DNA of 64,000 nt. Source: CAXXOK01 sp001604115 (GTDB taxonomy: Bacteria > Bacillota > Clostridia > Christensenellales > Aristaeellaceae). Within the stretch, counting starts at the first letter, position 1, and every line of letters starts with the position of its first letter. Positions 25,908-34,976 of this stretch are shown here, piece by piece. The translations under genes were made by a program, and so were the position numbers. The stretch covers positions 8,330-72,329 of the forward strand of contig JAYFOV010000045.1 of assembly GCA_034928535.1 (NCBI GenBank), given 5' to 3'. Below the pieces are notes generated by a model. It was not told the DNA's origin and ran no database searches. It saw only the letters and a list, made by a program, of their open reading frames with translations.

Positions 25908-26600
25908 ATGGCAAAGCGTATTTTGCTTGTGGACGATGAGCCCTTAATCGTCAAGGGTTTGAAATATACACTTGAGCAGGAGGGCTTTGAAACGGATTCC
26001 GCCGCCGATGGTGAGGAAGCCTTGGCAAAGTTCTTTGCAGGCAATTTCGATTTCATTCTTCTGGATGTGATGCTGCCCAAGATGGACGGCATTACTGTTT
26101 GCCAGCGCATCCGTGAACACAGCAATGTTCCCATCATCATGCTGACGGCCAAAGGCGAGCATATCGATAAGATCCTTGGTCTGGAATACGGTGCTGATGA
26201 TTATATGACCAAGCCTTTTAACATTCTGGAAGTCAAAGCGCGTATCAAAACCATCATGCGCCGCGCAAGCGGTTCACAGCCGAGCGAAACCAAGAAAGTG
26301 CTTCGTGTGCACGATATGGAGATTAACTCCGTCAACCGTGCAGTGAACTTGGGCGGCAAAGAAGTGCGGCTCACCGCCAAAGAATTTGACCTTTTGCAGA
26401 TGTTTGTAAACAACCGCGGGAAGGTTTTCAGCCGTGAGGCAATGCTGGAAACCGTTTGGAAGTATGACTATACCGGCGATGCGCGCACGGTGGATGTGCA
26501 TATCCGGCGACTGCGAGAGAAAATTGAACGTAATCCCGCTCAGCCGGAGTTCATCTTCACCAAGTGGGGAGTGGGTTACTATTTCACCGATAAAGACTAA
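25908..26600 (+). CDS. OmpR/PhoB-family response regulator
   Basis: A 230-residue DNA-binding regulator. The receiver domain covers residues 1-118, with the acidic pocket LVDDEP, the phosphorylation aspartate in FDFILLDVMLPKMDG and the lysine in TKPFN. The C-terminal winged helix (VRLTAKEFDLLQMFVNNRGKVFSREAMLETVW, RTVDVHIRRLREKIE, VWGVGYYF-type end) is complete. The ATG at 25908 is 9 bases after AGGAAAGG; the ATG at 25899 abuts that site. It is directly followed by its kinase and two GerMN lipoproteins. The signal is unknown. Confidence 0.95.
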   Translation: MAKRILLVDDEPLIVKGLKYTLEQEGFETDSAADGEEALAKFFAGNFDFILLDVMLPKMDGITVCQRIREHSNVPIIMLTAKGEHIDKILGLEYGADDYMTKPFNILEVKARIKTIMRRASGSQPSETKKVLRVHDMEINSVNRAVNLGGKEVRLTAKEFDLLQMFVNNRGKVFSREAMLETVWKYDYTGDARTVDVHIRRLREKIERNPAQPEFIFTKWGVGYYFTDKD

Positions 26601-28056
26601 CAGCCCATTCACCTCCATACGCTGGAAAATCGTACTCGCCTTCCTGCTGGTGGTGGGTGTGAGCTACTTTGCCGTAGCCACTTCCCTCATCAGTCTGGTG
26701 GGCGATTATTTGTTCGCGGATCGGCGCGCGCAGGATCAAGCCAACGCCGAAAAACTGGCAACGGAGGCCGCGCCTCTGTTTCAAAACATCCAGATGGACG
26801 CTTTGCAAGCCTTGCTGAACGCATCGGGCGGCGAACTGGGCGGGCGTGTGATGGTGCTGGATGCTTATGGAAAAGTGCAGGCCGATAGCTTCAGCGAGCT
26901 AAATGGTAGCATACTGTCCTTGCCGGAAGTCAAAGCCATCCTTGCAGATGGCAAAACAGCCGACTATGGTGTGCATCAGCTTGGCAATGCGCAAAGCCTA
27001 AACTTGCTCTCCTTTCTGATGCCAATGGATCAAACGGCGGAGTGGGTCGGCTATGCCACTGCTGCGCTCACAACGGATGGACACCCTTTTGGTGTTCTGC
27101 TGTATTCTGCGCCGATTCAAGACATGATGCAGCGGCTCACATCGCTGCAGGGCCGCATGGCGTGGTATTTTATCGCAGCAGCGGTGGCCGCCATGGTCAT
27201 AGCGCTGATCGTATCGCGTGTCATCACAAGACCCATTGTCACGCTCACACGGGGCATACAGCGCATGGGCAGAGGTGATCTGTCAGTGCGTGTTCCCATC
27301 AAGGGTAGCGGAGAGCTTCGGCGGCTGTCCGAAACCTTCAATGTAATGAGCGAGAAGTTAGAGCTGCTGGATAAAAGCCGAAATCAGTTTGTAAGTAATG
27401 CGAGCCATGAGCTCAAAACGCCGCTTTCCACCATGAAAATACTGCTGGAAAACATCATATATCAACCGGAAATGGACGCTGAACTCCGTACGGAGTTCCT
27501 AAGCGATGTGAACCGTGAAATCAACCGTCTGAATCTAATCATTAGCGATCTGCTCACGCTGGTCAGCATGGACAGCAAAACCATGCGTCTCAACAGGGAA
27601 ACTTTCCGCTTTGCGGAAGTGGTTACGGATGTTGCGCATCGATTGTCCGTTGTGGCCGAAAAACGCAGGCAGGAAATCAAACTGGTGATTTCAGATAGCT
27701 GTGAGATGTATGCCGATATGGCAAAACTTACACAGGTCGTCTACAATATTATGGACAATGCCATCAAGTACACGCCGGAAGGTGGGCAGATTCGTGTCCG
27801 GTTGATCCGCTCCGGCAGGGATGCGATCCTGCGCATCTCCGATAACGGGCCTGGCATCCCCAAAGAGGATCAGCCGCACATTTTTGACCGTTTTTACCGG
27901 GTCGATAAGGCGCGCAGCCGGGATACAGGCGGCACCGGGCTAGGGTTGAGCATCGTAAACCAAATGGTGCTCATGCACGGCGGAAGTGTTTCTGTGCAAA
28001 GTGAAGAAGGGCAGGGCTCTACCTTTACGGTGGAGCTGCCCATCCATCAGGGTTAG
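26524..28056 (+). CDS. Membrane sensor histidine kinase
   Basis: A kinase of about 490-510 residues: a first membrane helix (IVLAFLLVVGVSYFAVATSL), an external domain of about 140 residues of unknown fold, a second helix (WYFIAAAVAAMVIALIVS), a HAMP domain (MGRGDLSVRVPIKGSGELRRL), HisKA with SNASHELKTPLSTM near residue 293, and HATPase (NIMDNAIKYTPEGG, DNGPGIPKED, GGTGLGLSIV). The start is uncertain: between the TTG at 26524, used here, and the first helix there is no ATG, GTG or TTG in frame, although ATT and ATA codons exist just before the helix. It overlaps the regulator gene by about 77 bases if the TTG is right. Confidence 0.93.
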   Translation: MNVIPLSRSSSSPSGEWVTISPIKTNSPFTSIRWKIVLAFLLVVGVSYFAVATSLISLVGDYLFADRRAQDQANAEKLATEAAPLFQNIQMDALQALLNASGGELGGRVMVLDAYGKVQADSFSELNGSILSLPEVKAILADGKTADYGVHQLGNAQSLNLLSFLMPMDQTAEWVGYATAALTTDGHPFGVLLYSAPIQDMMQRLTSLQGRMAWYFIAAAVAAMVIALIVSRVITRPIVTLTRGIQRMGRGDLSVRVPIKGSGELRRLSETFNVMSEKLELLDKSRNQFVSNASHELKTPLSTMKILLENIIYQPEMDAELRTEFLSDVNREINRLNLIISDLLTLVSMDSKTMRLNRETFRFAEVVTDVAHRLSVVAEKRRQEIKLVISDSCEMYADMAKLTQVVYNIMDNAIKYTPEGGQIRVRLIRSGRDAILRISDNGPGIPKEDQPHIFDRFYRVDKARSRDTGGTGLGLSIVNQMVLMHGGSVSVQSEEGQGSTFTVELPIHQG

Positions 28057-28071
28057 TGGGAGGGCGTGCGT

Positions 28072-29043
28072 ATGAAGCAACGCATAGGCTTAGCAGCACT
28101 TTGCCTGTTGGTCATGGTCATCACCAGCGGCTGTGTGACGCAATCGCAAAATCCGCTTGCAATCCACGCCACGACTGCCGTACCGGGTCAGGCCATCGCC
28201 ATTCATCCAGCTACTGCAGGGGAGCAAAGCAGCGGGCAGATTTCTGTGACGTTATATTTTCGTTATCTGGATACCAATATGCTTGCGCCCGAAAACCGGT
28301 TGCTTAATGTGCGCCGGGATGAAAGCCCGGAGATGGCCATCGTACGCGCGTTGGCAGAGGGACCCAGCGCAGGGCGTGGCGAGCTGAAACGTCTGATACC
28401 CGCATCCGCAGTAGTGGAAAGCGTGATTGTGCGGGACGATTTGCTTTTTGTCACATTTAACGATCAATTTACGCAGGACGATATTCCGGCAGATTGGGCG
28501 GCACAGCCTGCATGGCAATCGGAAGCACCCTTGCGGCGCATGCTTACCGTGCAGAGCATCGTTGCCACACTGACAGAATGGCGCTCTTTTACGGGTGTGC
28601 AAATATTAGTGCATCGCCCCAACGAGGTGCAAACCAATCTCAGATTGGAAAAACAGTATTTTTTGACGGAAGAGATCGGCGTGAACGATCCCTTTGCACG
28701 GGATGAATCCTACTTATTGACTGCACACAACACCGCACAACAAATTATGAATGCATGGAAAATCCATGATTTGGATCGCGTATTTCAGTACACTTCCGCG
28801 GACACTATGCCGTCGCTTGAGTCGATGACCGATGCCCTTAAGGACAGCAGCGTTGTCGTCAGCTATGAGATTTCTCCGGGCACGGCAAGCGCGGATGGAC
28901 AGACCGCTACTATCACCTTGGATCTGCAAACCATGCGCGGCGGCACGCCTAACACCACCAATGCCTATCCCTTGCGCTTGCACCGTGAAAACGGGATATG
29001 GAAGATCGATTTTGATGCTTTGCTCGCGCTGATGCGCCTTTGA
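28072..29043 (+). CDS. GerMN-domain lipoprotein
   Basis: A 323-residue lipoprotein with the lipobox ITSGC after a hydrophobic signal. A GerMN (sporulation/spore germination) domain lies in about residues 55-180 (MAIVRALAEGPSAGRGELKRLIPA, then VESVIVRDDLLFVTFND). The C-terminal 110 residues look like an NTF2-like domain (NTAQQIMNAWKIHDLDRVFQYTSAD, ending GIWKIDFDALLALM). The ATG at 28072 is 7 bases after GGGAGGG. It follows the kinase gene by 15 bases, so it is probably co-transcribed and may act with the sensor outside the membrane. Confidence 0.85.
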   Translation: MKQRIGLAALCLLVMVITSGCVTQSQNPLAIHATTAVPGQAIAIHPATAGEQSSGQISVTLYFRYLDTNMLAPENRLLNVRRDESPEMAIVRALAEGPSAGRGELKRLIPASAVVESVIVRDDLLFVTFNDQFTQDDIPADWAAQPAWQSEAPLRRMLTVQSIVATLTEWRSFTGVQILVHRPNEVQTNLRLEKQYFLTEEIGVNDPFARDESYLLTAHNTAQQIMNAWKIHDLDRVFQYTSADTMPSLESMTDALKDSSVVVSYEISPGTASADGQTATITLDLQTMRGGTPNTTNAYPLRLHRENGIWKIDFDALLALMRL

Positions 29044-29130
29044 CTATATTTGAGGATAAGCGCCGATGCGCGCAGCAAGCGATGCCTTGAGTTTGTAATC
29101 TCAACAATGCAGAAAGGGGGAGTGGTGGCT

Positions 29131-30690
29131 TTGAAGCATTTACCAACAACCAACCGTGGCCGACTTTTGAGACTCCTTTGTATTGCGATGGCTTGCCTGA
29201 GTGCATGCAGCCCGATCCCCCAAGAAGCGCTTGCCCCTACACCGTTGGCACTGCCGACTGCCTACCTGCCCTATGTGGCACCTATCGGCGATGCGGCACT
29301 GGAGTATTCGGCGCCGGCAGCTTTATATTTACCGCGTCACGATGGTATACGGCTTACCTCGGCCGTGGAGGCTGTGACCTTCTCCGCCGCACGGCTGGAG
29401 GCCGAAAGCTTGGTTCGGGCTCTGATTGCCCATCCGGGTGATGGCCTTGCCAGTTCCTTGGGAGGTGAAATCAGGCTTTCGCTTTATGGCGCAAACCCTG
29501 TTGAGATTAGTGGGAATGTGGCTACCGTAAACCTGGCGGCATCGGCATTGCAACTGGACCGCAAAGCGCTGTACCTCTGTGGGCAAGCCATCACCAACAC
29601 GCTCACGGAACTGCATGATATCCATTACGTGAATCTGCTGGTCATGGACAGGCAGATCGGTCTGGATGTGAGCGCAACGCTTCCCTTTGGCGCCATGTCA
29701 CGCGACATGACGAGTGATATCGGCGCGGTATATGATCAGCTGGCGAGCCGACGTGTGCAGCCGGATGAAGATGCCGCCCAAAAGCAGCTTGCAACCACGG
29801 CAACACTGTATTTTCCCCTAACACAGGTCAATGGCGTCATGTCCGAGGCGCGCAACATCAGCTTTGACAGCCTGACCCCTGAAGCGCTTGCCCTGCGCCT
29901 GATGCAGGAGTTGGCCGATGGACCGGCCAGCATCGGAGGATCTACCCCGCTGCCACTGCTGGCAGATCTCATGATGGAGCCGCTGCGCGTGCTGGAACAA
30001 CCGGACGGCGGCGGGCGTACGGTTGTGCTGTCGTTTGAAAATACGCTGTATGATATGCTCTCCGCTATGAATGTGCCCCTGGCCAGCCTGATGGACTCCC
30101 TTTGCTATACCCTGACCACCTTGATTCCCAACACAAACGGGATCACCATGTACATTGGCGGCGAGCGGCAAGAGCATGTTATGCTTGGCGCCACGGAGGG
30201 CATCCTCTTTGCCGATGGCGTGATGCAACGGACACATTTTGCACCGCTGCTGATGGATATGGCGACACTCTATATGCCGGATGCCGATGGTGTCCGTTTG
30301 AATGCTATCCAGCGGCCTATCCCTTTTTACCAGCGGTCGAATCCGCGCGCATTGCTTCGCGAGCTATTTTCGGGGCCGCAAGTTGCGGACCCCCAGCAGG
30401 AATCCGCCGCTCTTTTTCCGCATGCTACCCTGACCGATGCGGATATTCTGGGTATATCGCTGATGGATCAGGTGCTGATCCTCAACCTGAGTCCAGCTTT
30501 TGAAGCAGCGGGGGATGGCATCAGTCCGGAGCAGGATCGACAGTTGGCGTATTCGATGGTCAATACTCTGCTCCAAAGCGTACGCGCAAATCGGCTTTGC
30601 GTTTTTGTTGGCGGCAAGCCCGCGCAGGGATTCAGCGGTGAGGTGGACTGGCAAGGCATGTTTTACCCCAATTTTGAAATTGCGCAATAG
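29131..30690 (+). CDS. Second, larger GerMN-domain lipoprotein
   Basis: A 519-residue lipoprotein (lipobox around ACLSAC). Two GerMN-like units are visible: one at about 50-190 (ARLEAESLVRALIAHP, VEISGNVATVNLAASAL), the second at about 210-370 (LALRLMQELADGPASIGG, RTVVLSFENTLYDML), with a further related segment at about 390-510 (NPRALLRELFSGPQV, LILNLSPAFEAAGDG, GEVDWQGMFYPNFEIAQ). I chose the TTG at 29131, 8 bases after AAAGGGGGAG. It is the last gene of the two-component operon, about 88 bases after the first GerMN gene. Similar multi-unit GerMN lipoproteins occur next to sensor kinases in other phyla. Confidence 0.85.
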   Translation: MKHLPTTNRGRLLRLLCIAMACLSACSPIPQEALAPTPLALPTAYLPYVAPIGDAALEYSAPAALYLPRHDGIRLTSAVEAVTFSAARLEAESLVRALIAHPGDGLASSLGGEIRLSLYGANPVEISGNVATVNLAASALQLDRKALYLCGQAITNTLTELHDIHYVNLLVMDRQIGLDVSATLPFGAMSRDMTSDIGAVYDQLASRRVQPDEDAAQKQLATTATLYFPLTQVNGVMSEARNISFDSLTPEALALRLMQELADGPASIGGSTPLPLLADLMMEPLRVLEQPDGGGRTVVLSFENTLYDMLSAMNVPLASLMDSLCYTLTTLIPNTNGITMYIGGERQEHVMLGATEGILFADGVMQRTHFAPLLMDMATLYMPDADGVRLNAIQRPIPFYQRSNPRALLRELFSGPQVADPQQESAALFPHATLTDADILGISLMDQVLILNLSPAFEAAGDGISPEQDRQLAYSMVNTLLQSVRANRLCVFVGGKPAQGFSGEVDWQGMFYPNFEIAQ

Positions 30691-30738
30691 TATCCGAACG
30701 CCGCGAAGAAAACGCAGGCTATCCCTCATGATCCCATG

Positions 30739-30786
30739 AAAAAGACGCCGACCCTATACCATACGGTATAGGGTCGGCGCCTTTTT
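30739..30786. terminator. Bidirectional terminator between convergent genes
   Basis: A stem of at least 15 bp (30744-30760 with 30765-30780), 4-base loop, flanked by an A-tract (30739-30743) and a T-tract (30782-30786). It serves the GerMN operon on + and the acetyltransferase operon on -. Confidence 0.92.
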
Positions 30787-30794
30787 GCTTGAGA

Positions 30795-31310
30795 TCATGA
30801 GTGATGGGCGGGCTCGGTAGCGGAATAGACTGATTCAAGCCTTCCCAAATAATCCTCGTAAATACTGGGGTCACTGTCGGGGATCAAGGTGGCATGCACT
30901 GCCGATTCGTAAAAATGTACCGGCCCCACACCGCCTATGATGGCATAAGCAAAGCCCTCTTCTCGCATGGCTCGCAGTGCACGGATGAGCAACGCTTTGC
31001 CGATGCCTTTACCCCGGTACGCTGTATCCACGCTCGTAGGGCCAAAGAAATCCGGCGCGGTGGCGTGGTAGCATGCAAAGCCAATGACCTTGTCCCGATG
31101 GGTGGCAATAAAAAGACTCACGGGCGTGCGGGCGAAGCACGCGGCACATTCGCCGGCTGCATTTTCGCCCATCAGCGTGGTGACCCAGCGTTGAATGCGA
31201 AACTGATCCGGCGTCATTGCGCGCCGGATGATGATATCCTCCTGCGCCAACGCGGCAAGCAGCGCATCCTCCTTGGGCAGTTTTAGCAGATTTACGAGCA
31301 TATCCGGCAT
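30795..31310 (-). CDS. GNAT family N-acetyltransferase
   Basis: A 171-residue GNAT protein. The acetyl-CoA site is YRGKGIGKALLIRALRAMREEG, preceded by the strand IATHRDKVIGFACY and followed by AYAIIGGVGPVHFYESAV. The substrate is unknown. The ATG at 31310 is about 10 bases after GAAAGGAA. It follows the GH3 glycosidase gene by 44 bases on the same strand, which suggests co-transcription and perhaps an amino-sugar substrate, but this is only a guess. Confidence 0.9.
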   Translation of the reverse strand: MPDMLVNLLKLPKEDALLAALAQEDIIIRRAMTPDQFRIQRWVTTLMGENAAGECAACFARTPVSLFIATHRDKVIGFACYHATAPDFFGPTSVDTAYRGKGIGKALLIRALRAMREEGFAYAIIGGVGPVHFYESAVHATLIPDSDPSIYEDYLGRLESVYSATEPAHHS

Positions 31311-31354
31311 GTCATTGATCTTCCTTTCAAGGTTTTTGAGTGGCTTGGTGTGGG

Positions 31355-32923
31355 CTAACGATCCGGCGCATCCGCGTTGGGTTGGCTGGCCGGCAGGTGC
31401 ACGGGCAGTTTTCCTGTAAAGGCATTTTTTCCGCGTAGCCCATCGGCAAAGGCGACCATTGTGCGCACATCATAATCATAGATGGCATAGGTGCGCACGG
31501 CATCGGGCAAACCAGCCAGATCGTAAGGCGCACGCAGCGCAACGGCACAAACGGGAATCCCCAGTTTGGCGGCCTGTGCTACCAAACGGCGTTGCCCTTC
31601 GCATTGCAGGGCATTGAACAACCCGATCACTACAGCGCTATGCCCCTGCGCGCAAGCTAACGCGGCTTGAATATCCTCCGGCGTCGGATCGGCCGGCGTG
31701 AGCAACGCATCGCCGCCGAGCAAAGCCTGCATCGTCATGGGAAAGCGCTGCGTTTCATCCTCCGGGTTAGCAGCCAGCGTAGGCCGGAACCGTGAGCAAC
31801 CCAGGAATAGTGGCCGCTTTCCCAAGGTAAATGGCGCCGGATGCACCAGCGTCAATGCTTCGTGTGTCGCGCGCAAACTGGCCTGGCGGTGTTCCGCACA
31901 GCCAACATCAGCCAGTGATAAGCTGGCGGGAGCAAGCGATGCTTTGACAGCCAAAATCTTTTGTGTGGAAGCATCAAACTCAGCCTGGTTCAAGGTTCCG
32001 TCCCGCAGCGCCTGCTGTACGGCGCGGGCACCCTGCGCCGCAAGCGCTGCATCATGGGAAATGAAGACCATATCCACACCCGCGCGCACCGCAGCAACGC
32101 TGCCGACTACCTCGCCATATTCCTTGGCAATGGCATCCATCATCAGACAGTCGGATAGCACCAATCCTTGGAAACCCATTTGCTGCTTGAGCAATCCACT
32201 AATGATACGACGGGACATCGTAGCAGGCAACTGATCGGGTTCCAGTTCCGGAAAAAGAATGTGCGCCGTCATGACAGCGGGGATCCCGGCCTGGATAGCC
32301 GATCGAAAGGGCAGCAGTTCGCAGGAAGCAAGATCCTCCATCGTTTTGGCAACCAACGGCAGGCCGATGTGGGAATCCACCGCAGTATCGCCATGCCCGG
32401 GAAAGTGCTTGACGCAACTCAGAATGCCGCCTTCCGCGAGCCCCTCCGCCATGGCAAGCCCAAATTTGGCGACCTTAAGCGGATCGTCCCCGTAACTTCG
32501 TATGCCGATCACAGGGTTTTGTGGGTTACTGTTTACATCCAGTACGGGCGCCAGATTCAAGTTCACGCCCATGGCGCGCAATTCCTGCGCGGTGATGCGT
32601 CCTGCCATGCGAGCAAGATCCGGATTACCGGTGGCGGCCATACCCATCGCGCTGGGAAAGATGGTCGAATCCTCCGTCAGGCGTGAAATGGCGCCCCCTT
32701 CCTGATCCAGTGCAATCAGGGGCTCATGACCGGTTTCGGAAAGGATCAGAGTGCGAATCTCCGCGCACAGCTGCGCCAGATGATCTTTACTGCCCACGTT
32801 GTATTCAAAAAGGATCGCATTACCGATTTTTTGTTCCCGAACATTTTGGATAAAAGCATCCGTCATCGTTGGGCCTGCAAATCCGGTGAAAAAATGTTGG
32901 CCGATGGCGATTCGCTCGTCCAT
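31355..32923 (-). CDS. Glycoside hydrolase family 3, beta-N-acetylhexosaminidase-like
   Basis: A 522-residue cytoplasmic-looking GH3 enzyme without a signal peptide. The N-terminal TIM-barrel domain has LIALDQEGGAISRL, the NagZ-type loop CVKHFPGHGDTAVDSH with the catalytic histidine, and the nucleophile aspartate in LVLSDCLMMDAI. The last 170 residues form the second GH3 domain (CAVALRAPYDLAGLPDAVRTYAIYDYD). The histidine-containing loop points to N-acetylglucosaminidase action on muropeptides or chitin-type fragments. The ATG at 32923 has GGAGG upstream. No clear promoter was seen in front of it. Confidence 0.9.
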   Translation of the reverse strand: MDERIAIGQHFFTGFAGPTMTDAFIQNVREQKIGNAILFEYNVGSKDHLAQLCAEIRTLILSETGHEPLIALDQEGGAISRLTEDSTIFPSAMGMAATGNPDLARMAGRITAQELRAMGVNLNLAPVLDVNSNPQNPVIGIRSYGDDPLKVAKFGLAMAEGLAEGGILSCVKHFPGHGDTAVDSHIGLPLVAKTMEDLASCELLPFRSAIQAGIPAVMTAHILFPELEPDQLPATMSRRIISGLLKQQMGFQGLVLSDCLMMDAIAKEYGEVVGSVAAVRAGVDMVFISHDAALAAQGARAVQQALRDGTLNQAEFDASTQKILAVKASLAPASLSLADVGCAEHRQASLRATHEALTLVHPAPFTLGKRPLFLGCSRFRPTLAANPEDETQRFPMTMQALLGGDALLTPADPTPEDIQAALACAQGHSAVVIGLFNALQCEGQRRLVAQAAKLGIPVCAVALRAPYDLAGLPDAVRTYAIYDYDVRTMVAFADGLRGKNAFTGKLPVHLPASQPNADAPDR

Positions 32924-33179
32924 GGATAACCTCCGTTCGATGCCCGCGGCCACGGCATTTGCTCACATGACCAGGGCGTTGATCTGGTGCTTGTATTCTG
33001 CATCGCCAACGTGGTATCCTTTAGACTGGATTTGCGAAGAATTGTCTTTCCTTGTGCCAGCTTAGTAGCGAGCGAAGAAAGGCGTGTGCGTTACGTGGGT
33101 GCGAATGGTGGCTGCAATGGCAGGGTTGCCCATCCCCGATCATGCTTTTCGGTTTTTACTGCGGAAACACAAATTGCTA

Positions 33180-33208
33180 TTGCGTGCGCAGATGAACCGT
33201 AGTATAAT
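33180..33208 (+). promoter_or_regulatory. Promoter upstream of a possible small RNA
   Basis: TTGCGT (33180-33185), 17-base spacer, TATAAT (33203-33208). Nothing else was found in 32924-33179. Confidence 0.6.
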
Positions 33209-33214
33209 CATCGC

Positions 33215-33310
33215 CTGTGGAGGGTGACAGAGACGTTACAGCAGCAGGAACACGTTCGCCAGCACGCCTGTGAAGTGAACGATACGCTTCGGCCGTGCCG
33301 ACGTTTTTTT
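33215..33310 (+). ncRNA. Possible small RNA or attenuated leader
   Basis: From the predicted transcription start to a seven-T run (33304-33310) lie about 96 bases with no good open frame. The end is terminator-like: TCGGC (33289-33293) pairs with GCCGA (33297-33301), with AACG/CGTT outside, then the T run. No known RNA family was recognised. The stretch 33311-33502 that follows also lacks a gene; it holds a small CCATCC/GGATGG hairpin (33443-33457). Confidence 0.35.
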
Positions 33311-33502
33311 CCATGCAGCTCATGGCGCCTGATTCGCGACACACGATGGAGAGAGCACGCCGGTCTTTGCGTGCCAGCATGCGGTGGTCGCCTCTGAACA
33401 GACGGTGCAGTATCCTTACCAGCCTGAGCCAGCACGGTTCACCCATCCAAGGGATGGATAGCCCGCGCGGGGCGCGAAACCATGAAGGGAGTTCGTCAAA
33501 TC

Positions 33503-33907
33503 ATGAAGCTGATCAAATGCCCACGGTGCGACCTGAACTATATAATGGAAGGGGAAAAATACTGCAAAGTATGCATGCGTGAGCTCAAGGGCGAGCAGGC
33601 ACAGGAAGAGATGGAACTGTGCTCTGTATGCAACGCCGCCCCTGCACTGCCGGGCAAAGATGTTTGCTTGAGCTGCCTGAAAGAGATGCAGCAAAATGCC
33701 AGCGAGGACAGCCACGGCGATGACCGCGAGCCGGTCGATGAAAGCAGCCTTGGGCTGAACTCCGTGAGCACGATGGACGAAATCATCCCGCAGGTTCATG
33801 AAGATATCCCTGAACGGGAATATGGTGAGATTGAAAATGAGCTCTCGCTGGAGAGCGTGATTGAAGATGAACAGAATGAAGATGATGAGGATCAGGACGC
33901 AATGTGA
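33503..33907 (+). CDS. CxxC zinc-ribbon protein with acidic tail
   Basis: A 134-residue protein with four CxxC pairs in the first 65 residues (CPRC, CKVC, CSVC, CLSC), enough for two zinc ribbons. A strongly acidic C-terminal half follows (SLESVIEDEQNEDDEDQ). I chose the ATG at 33503, which follows AGGGAG by 11 bases and gives the start MKLIKCPRC; an in-frame ATG at 33482 lies before that site. It is not recognised as a named family. It precedes a metallophosphoesterase gene by about 150 bases. Zinc binding is inferred from the cysteine spacing only. Confidence 0.7.
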   Translation: MKLIKCPRCDLNYIMEGEKYCKVCMRELKGEQAQEEMELCSVCNAAPALPGKDVCLSCLKEMQQNASEDSHGDDREPVDESSLGLNSVSTMDEIIPQVHEDIPEREYGEIENELSLESVIEDEQNEDDEDQDAM

Positions 33908-34054
33908 CGCGCGTCAGATTGGCAACTGAACTCCGTTTGTAGGGAGGCAGTTGCCAGATTCGATCCCAGTGGCTGCCGGTGCAGCAGGGCAAGCAACCAT
34001 GCGGGTCAGCCTGCGTTTCCGTGAAAGCCGCTTGCCACGAAAGCGAGGTGCAGG

Positions 34055-34768
34055 ATGGCAATATTCGCAATCGGGGATCTCCATCTCTCCGGCAATGGGG
34101 AGAAACCCATGGACATTTTTGGAAGCCATTGGGAGAATCACTTTGACCAGATCAAGCGCAGCTGGCTGGATATGATCACCGATGAGGACACCGTGCTCAT
34201 CCCCGGTGATATCAGCTGGGCGATGCAGTTTGAGGATGCCAAGATCGATCTGGCCAGCATTGCCGACCTTCCGGGCACCAAGGTGTTGATCCGGGGCAAC
34301 CATGACTATTGGTGGAGCTCCATCACACGGCTGCGCGAGTACCTGCCACCCGGCATGCTGGCACTCCAGAATGATGCACTTGCTTTTGACGCATTTGTGC
34401 TCTGCGGAACCCGCGGGTGGGAATTCCCGACAGATCTTTCCCCGCTGGATGAACAGTCAATGAAGGTGTACCGCCGGGAGTTGATCCGTCTGGAGCTGAC
34501 CCTGCAAAGCGCCGCAAAGCATGGGCGACCGATCATTGCCATGCTCCACTATCCGCCGCTGCTGAACGACCACAGAGATACCGCCTACACAGCATTATTG
34601 GAACGCTATCAGGTATCGCTCTGTGTGTATGGACATCTGCATAGCGCGGGCATCCATCACGGGTTTAACGGTGAGCATCGGGGCGTGCAGTATCGGTTGG
34701 CGTCCTGTGACGCCATCAGTTTTACGCCCATCAAGGTGTGGGAAGGCGGTATTTTATCACTGCCTTAA
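34055..34768 (+). CDS. Metallophosphoesterase
   Basis: A 237-residue calcineurin-like phosphoesterase with the full metal-site set: GDLHLSG near the N-terminus, GDISWAM, GNHDYWW, MLHYPP and YGHLHSAGIHHG. The length and the WAMQFEDA and CGTRGW segments match a clostridial family of cytosolic phosphoesterases whose substrate is not known. The ATG at 34055 follows GAGGTGCAGG. A strong hairpin follows 45 bases after the stop. Confidence 0.9.
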   Translation: MAIFAIGDLHLSGNGEKPMDIFGSHWENHFDQIKRSWLDMITDEDTVLIPGDISWAMQFEDAKIDLASIADLPGTKVLIRGNHDYWWSSITRLREYLPPGMLALQNDALAFDAFVLCGTRGWEFPTDLSPLDEQSMKVYRRELIRLELTLQSAAKHGRPIIAMLHYPPLLNDHRDTAYTALLERYQVSLCVYGHLHSAGIHHGFNGEHRGVQYRLASCDAISFTPIKVWEGGILSLP

Positions 34769-34812
34769 CCTACAATCCATCGTGTTGGTTCATATCCAAG
34801 GCAGGTGTTTTA

Positions 34813-34851
34813 CAGCCCGGATTCCGCAGCAGTTGTGCGGAATCCGGGCTG
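34813..34851. repeat. Perfect 16-bp inverted repeat after the phosphoesterase
   Basis: Arms 34813-34828 and 34836-34851 with a 7-base loop. The stem is very stable, but no T-tract follows on either strand, so a classical terminator is not supported. Confidence 0.7.
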
Positions 34852-34948
34852 CTTGGTTCCCCCTGAAAAAAAGAAAATCCGCACCCGTAGGGTGTGTCGC
34901 GCATGCTTTCACGCCGCTCTGCGACATGCACACCAAGCGCCCCATCCC

Positions 34949-34976
34949 TTGACTGTATGATGCAAGGGAGCATACT
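34949..34976 (+). promoter_or_regulatory. Weak promoter before the FtsB/DivIC-like gene
   Basis: TTGACT (34949-34954), 16-base spacer, CATACT (34971-34976). The following leader of about 180 bases contains hairpins at 34984-35002 and 35023-35036. The whole gap 34852-35166 has no gene. Confidence 0.4.

Noticed and set aside
33215..33310. 6S RNA, SRP RNA, RNase P RNA or tmRNA
   Set aside because: None of the diagnostic conserved segments of these RNAs is present, so only an unassigned candidate is listed.
34813..34851. Intrinsic terminator of the phosphoesterase gene
   Set aside because: The stem is perfect, but no T-tract follows on either strand, so it is listed as a repeat only.
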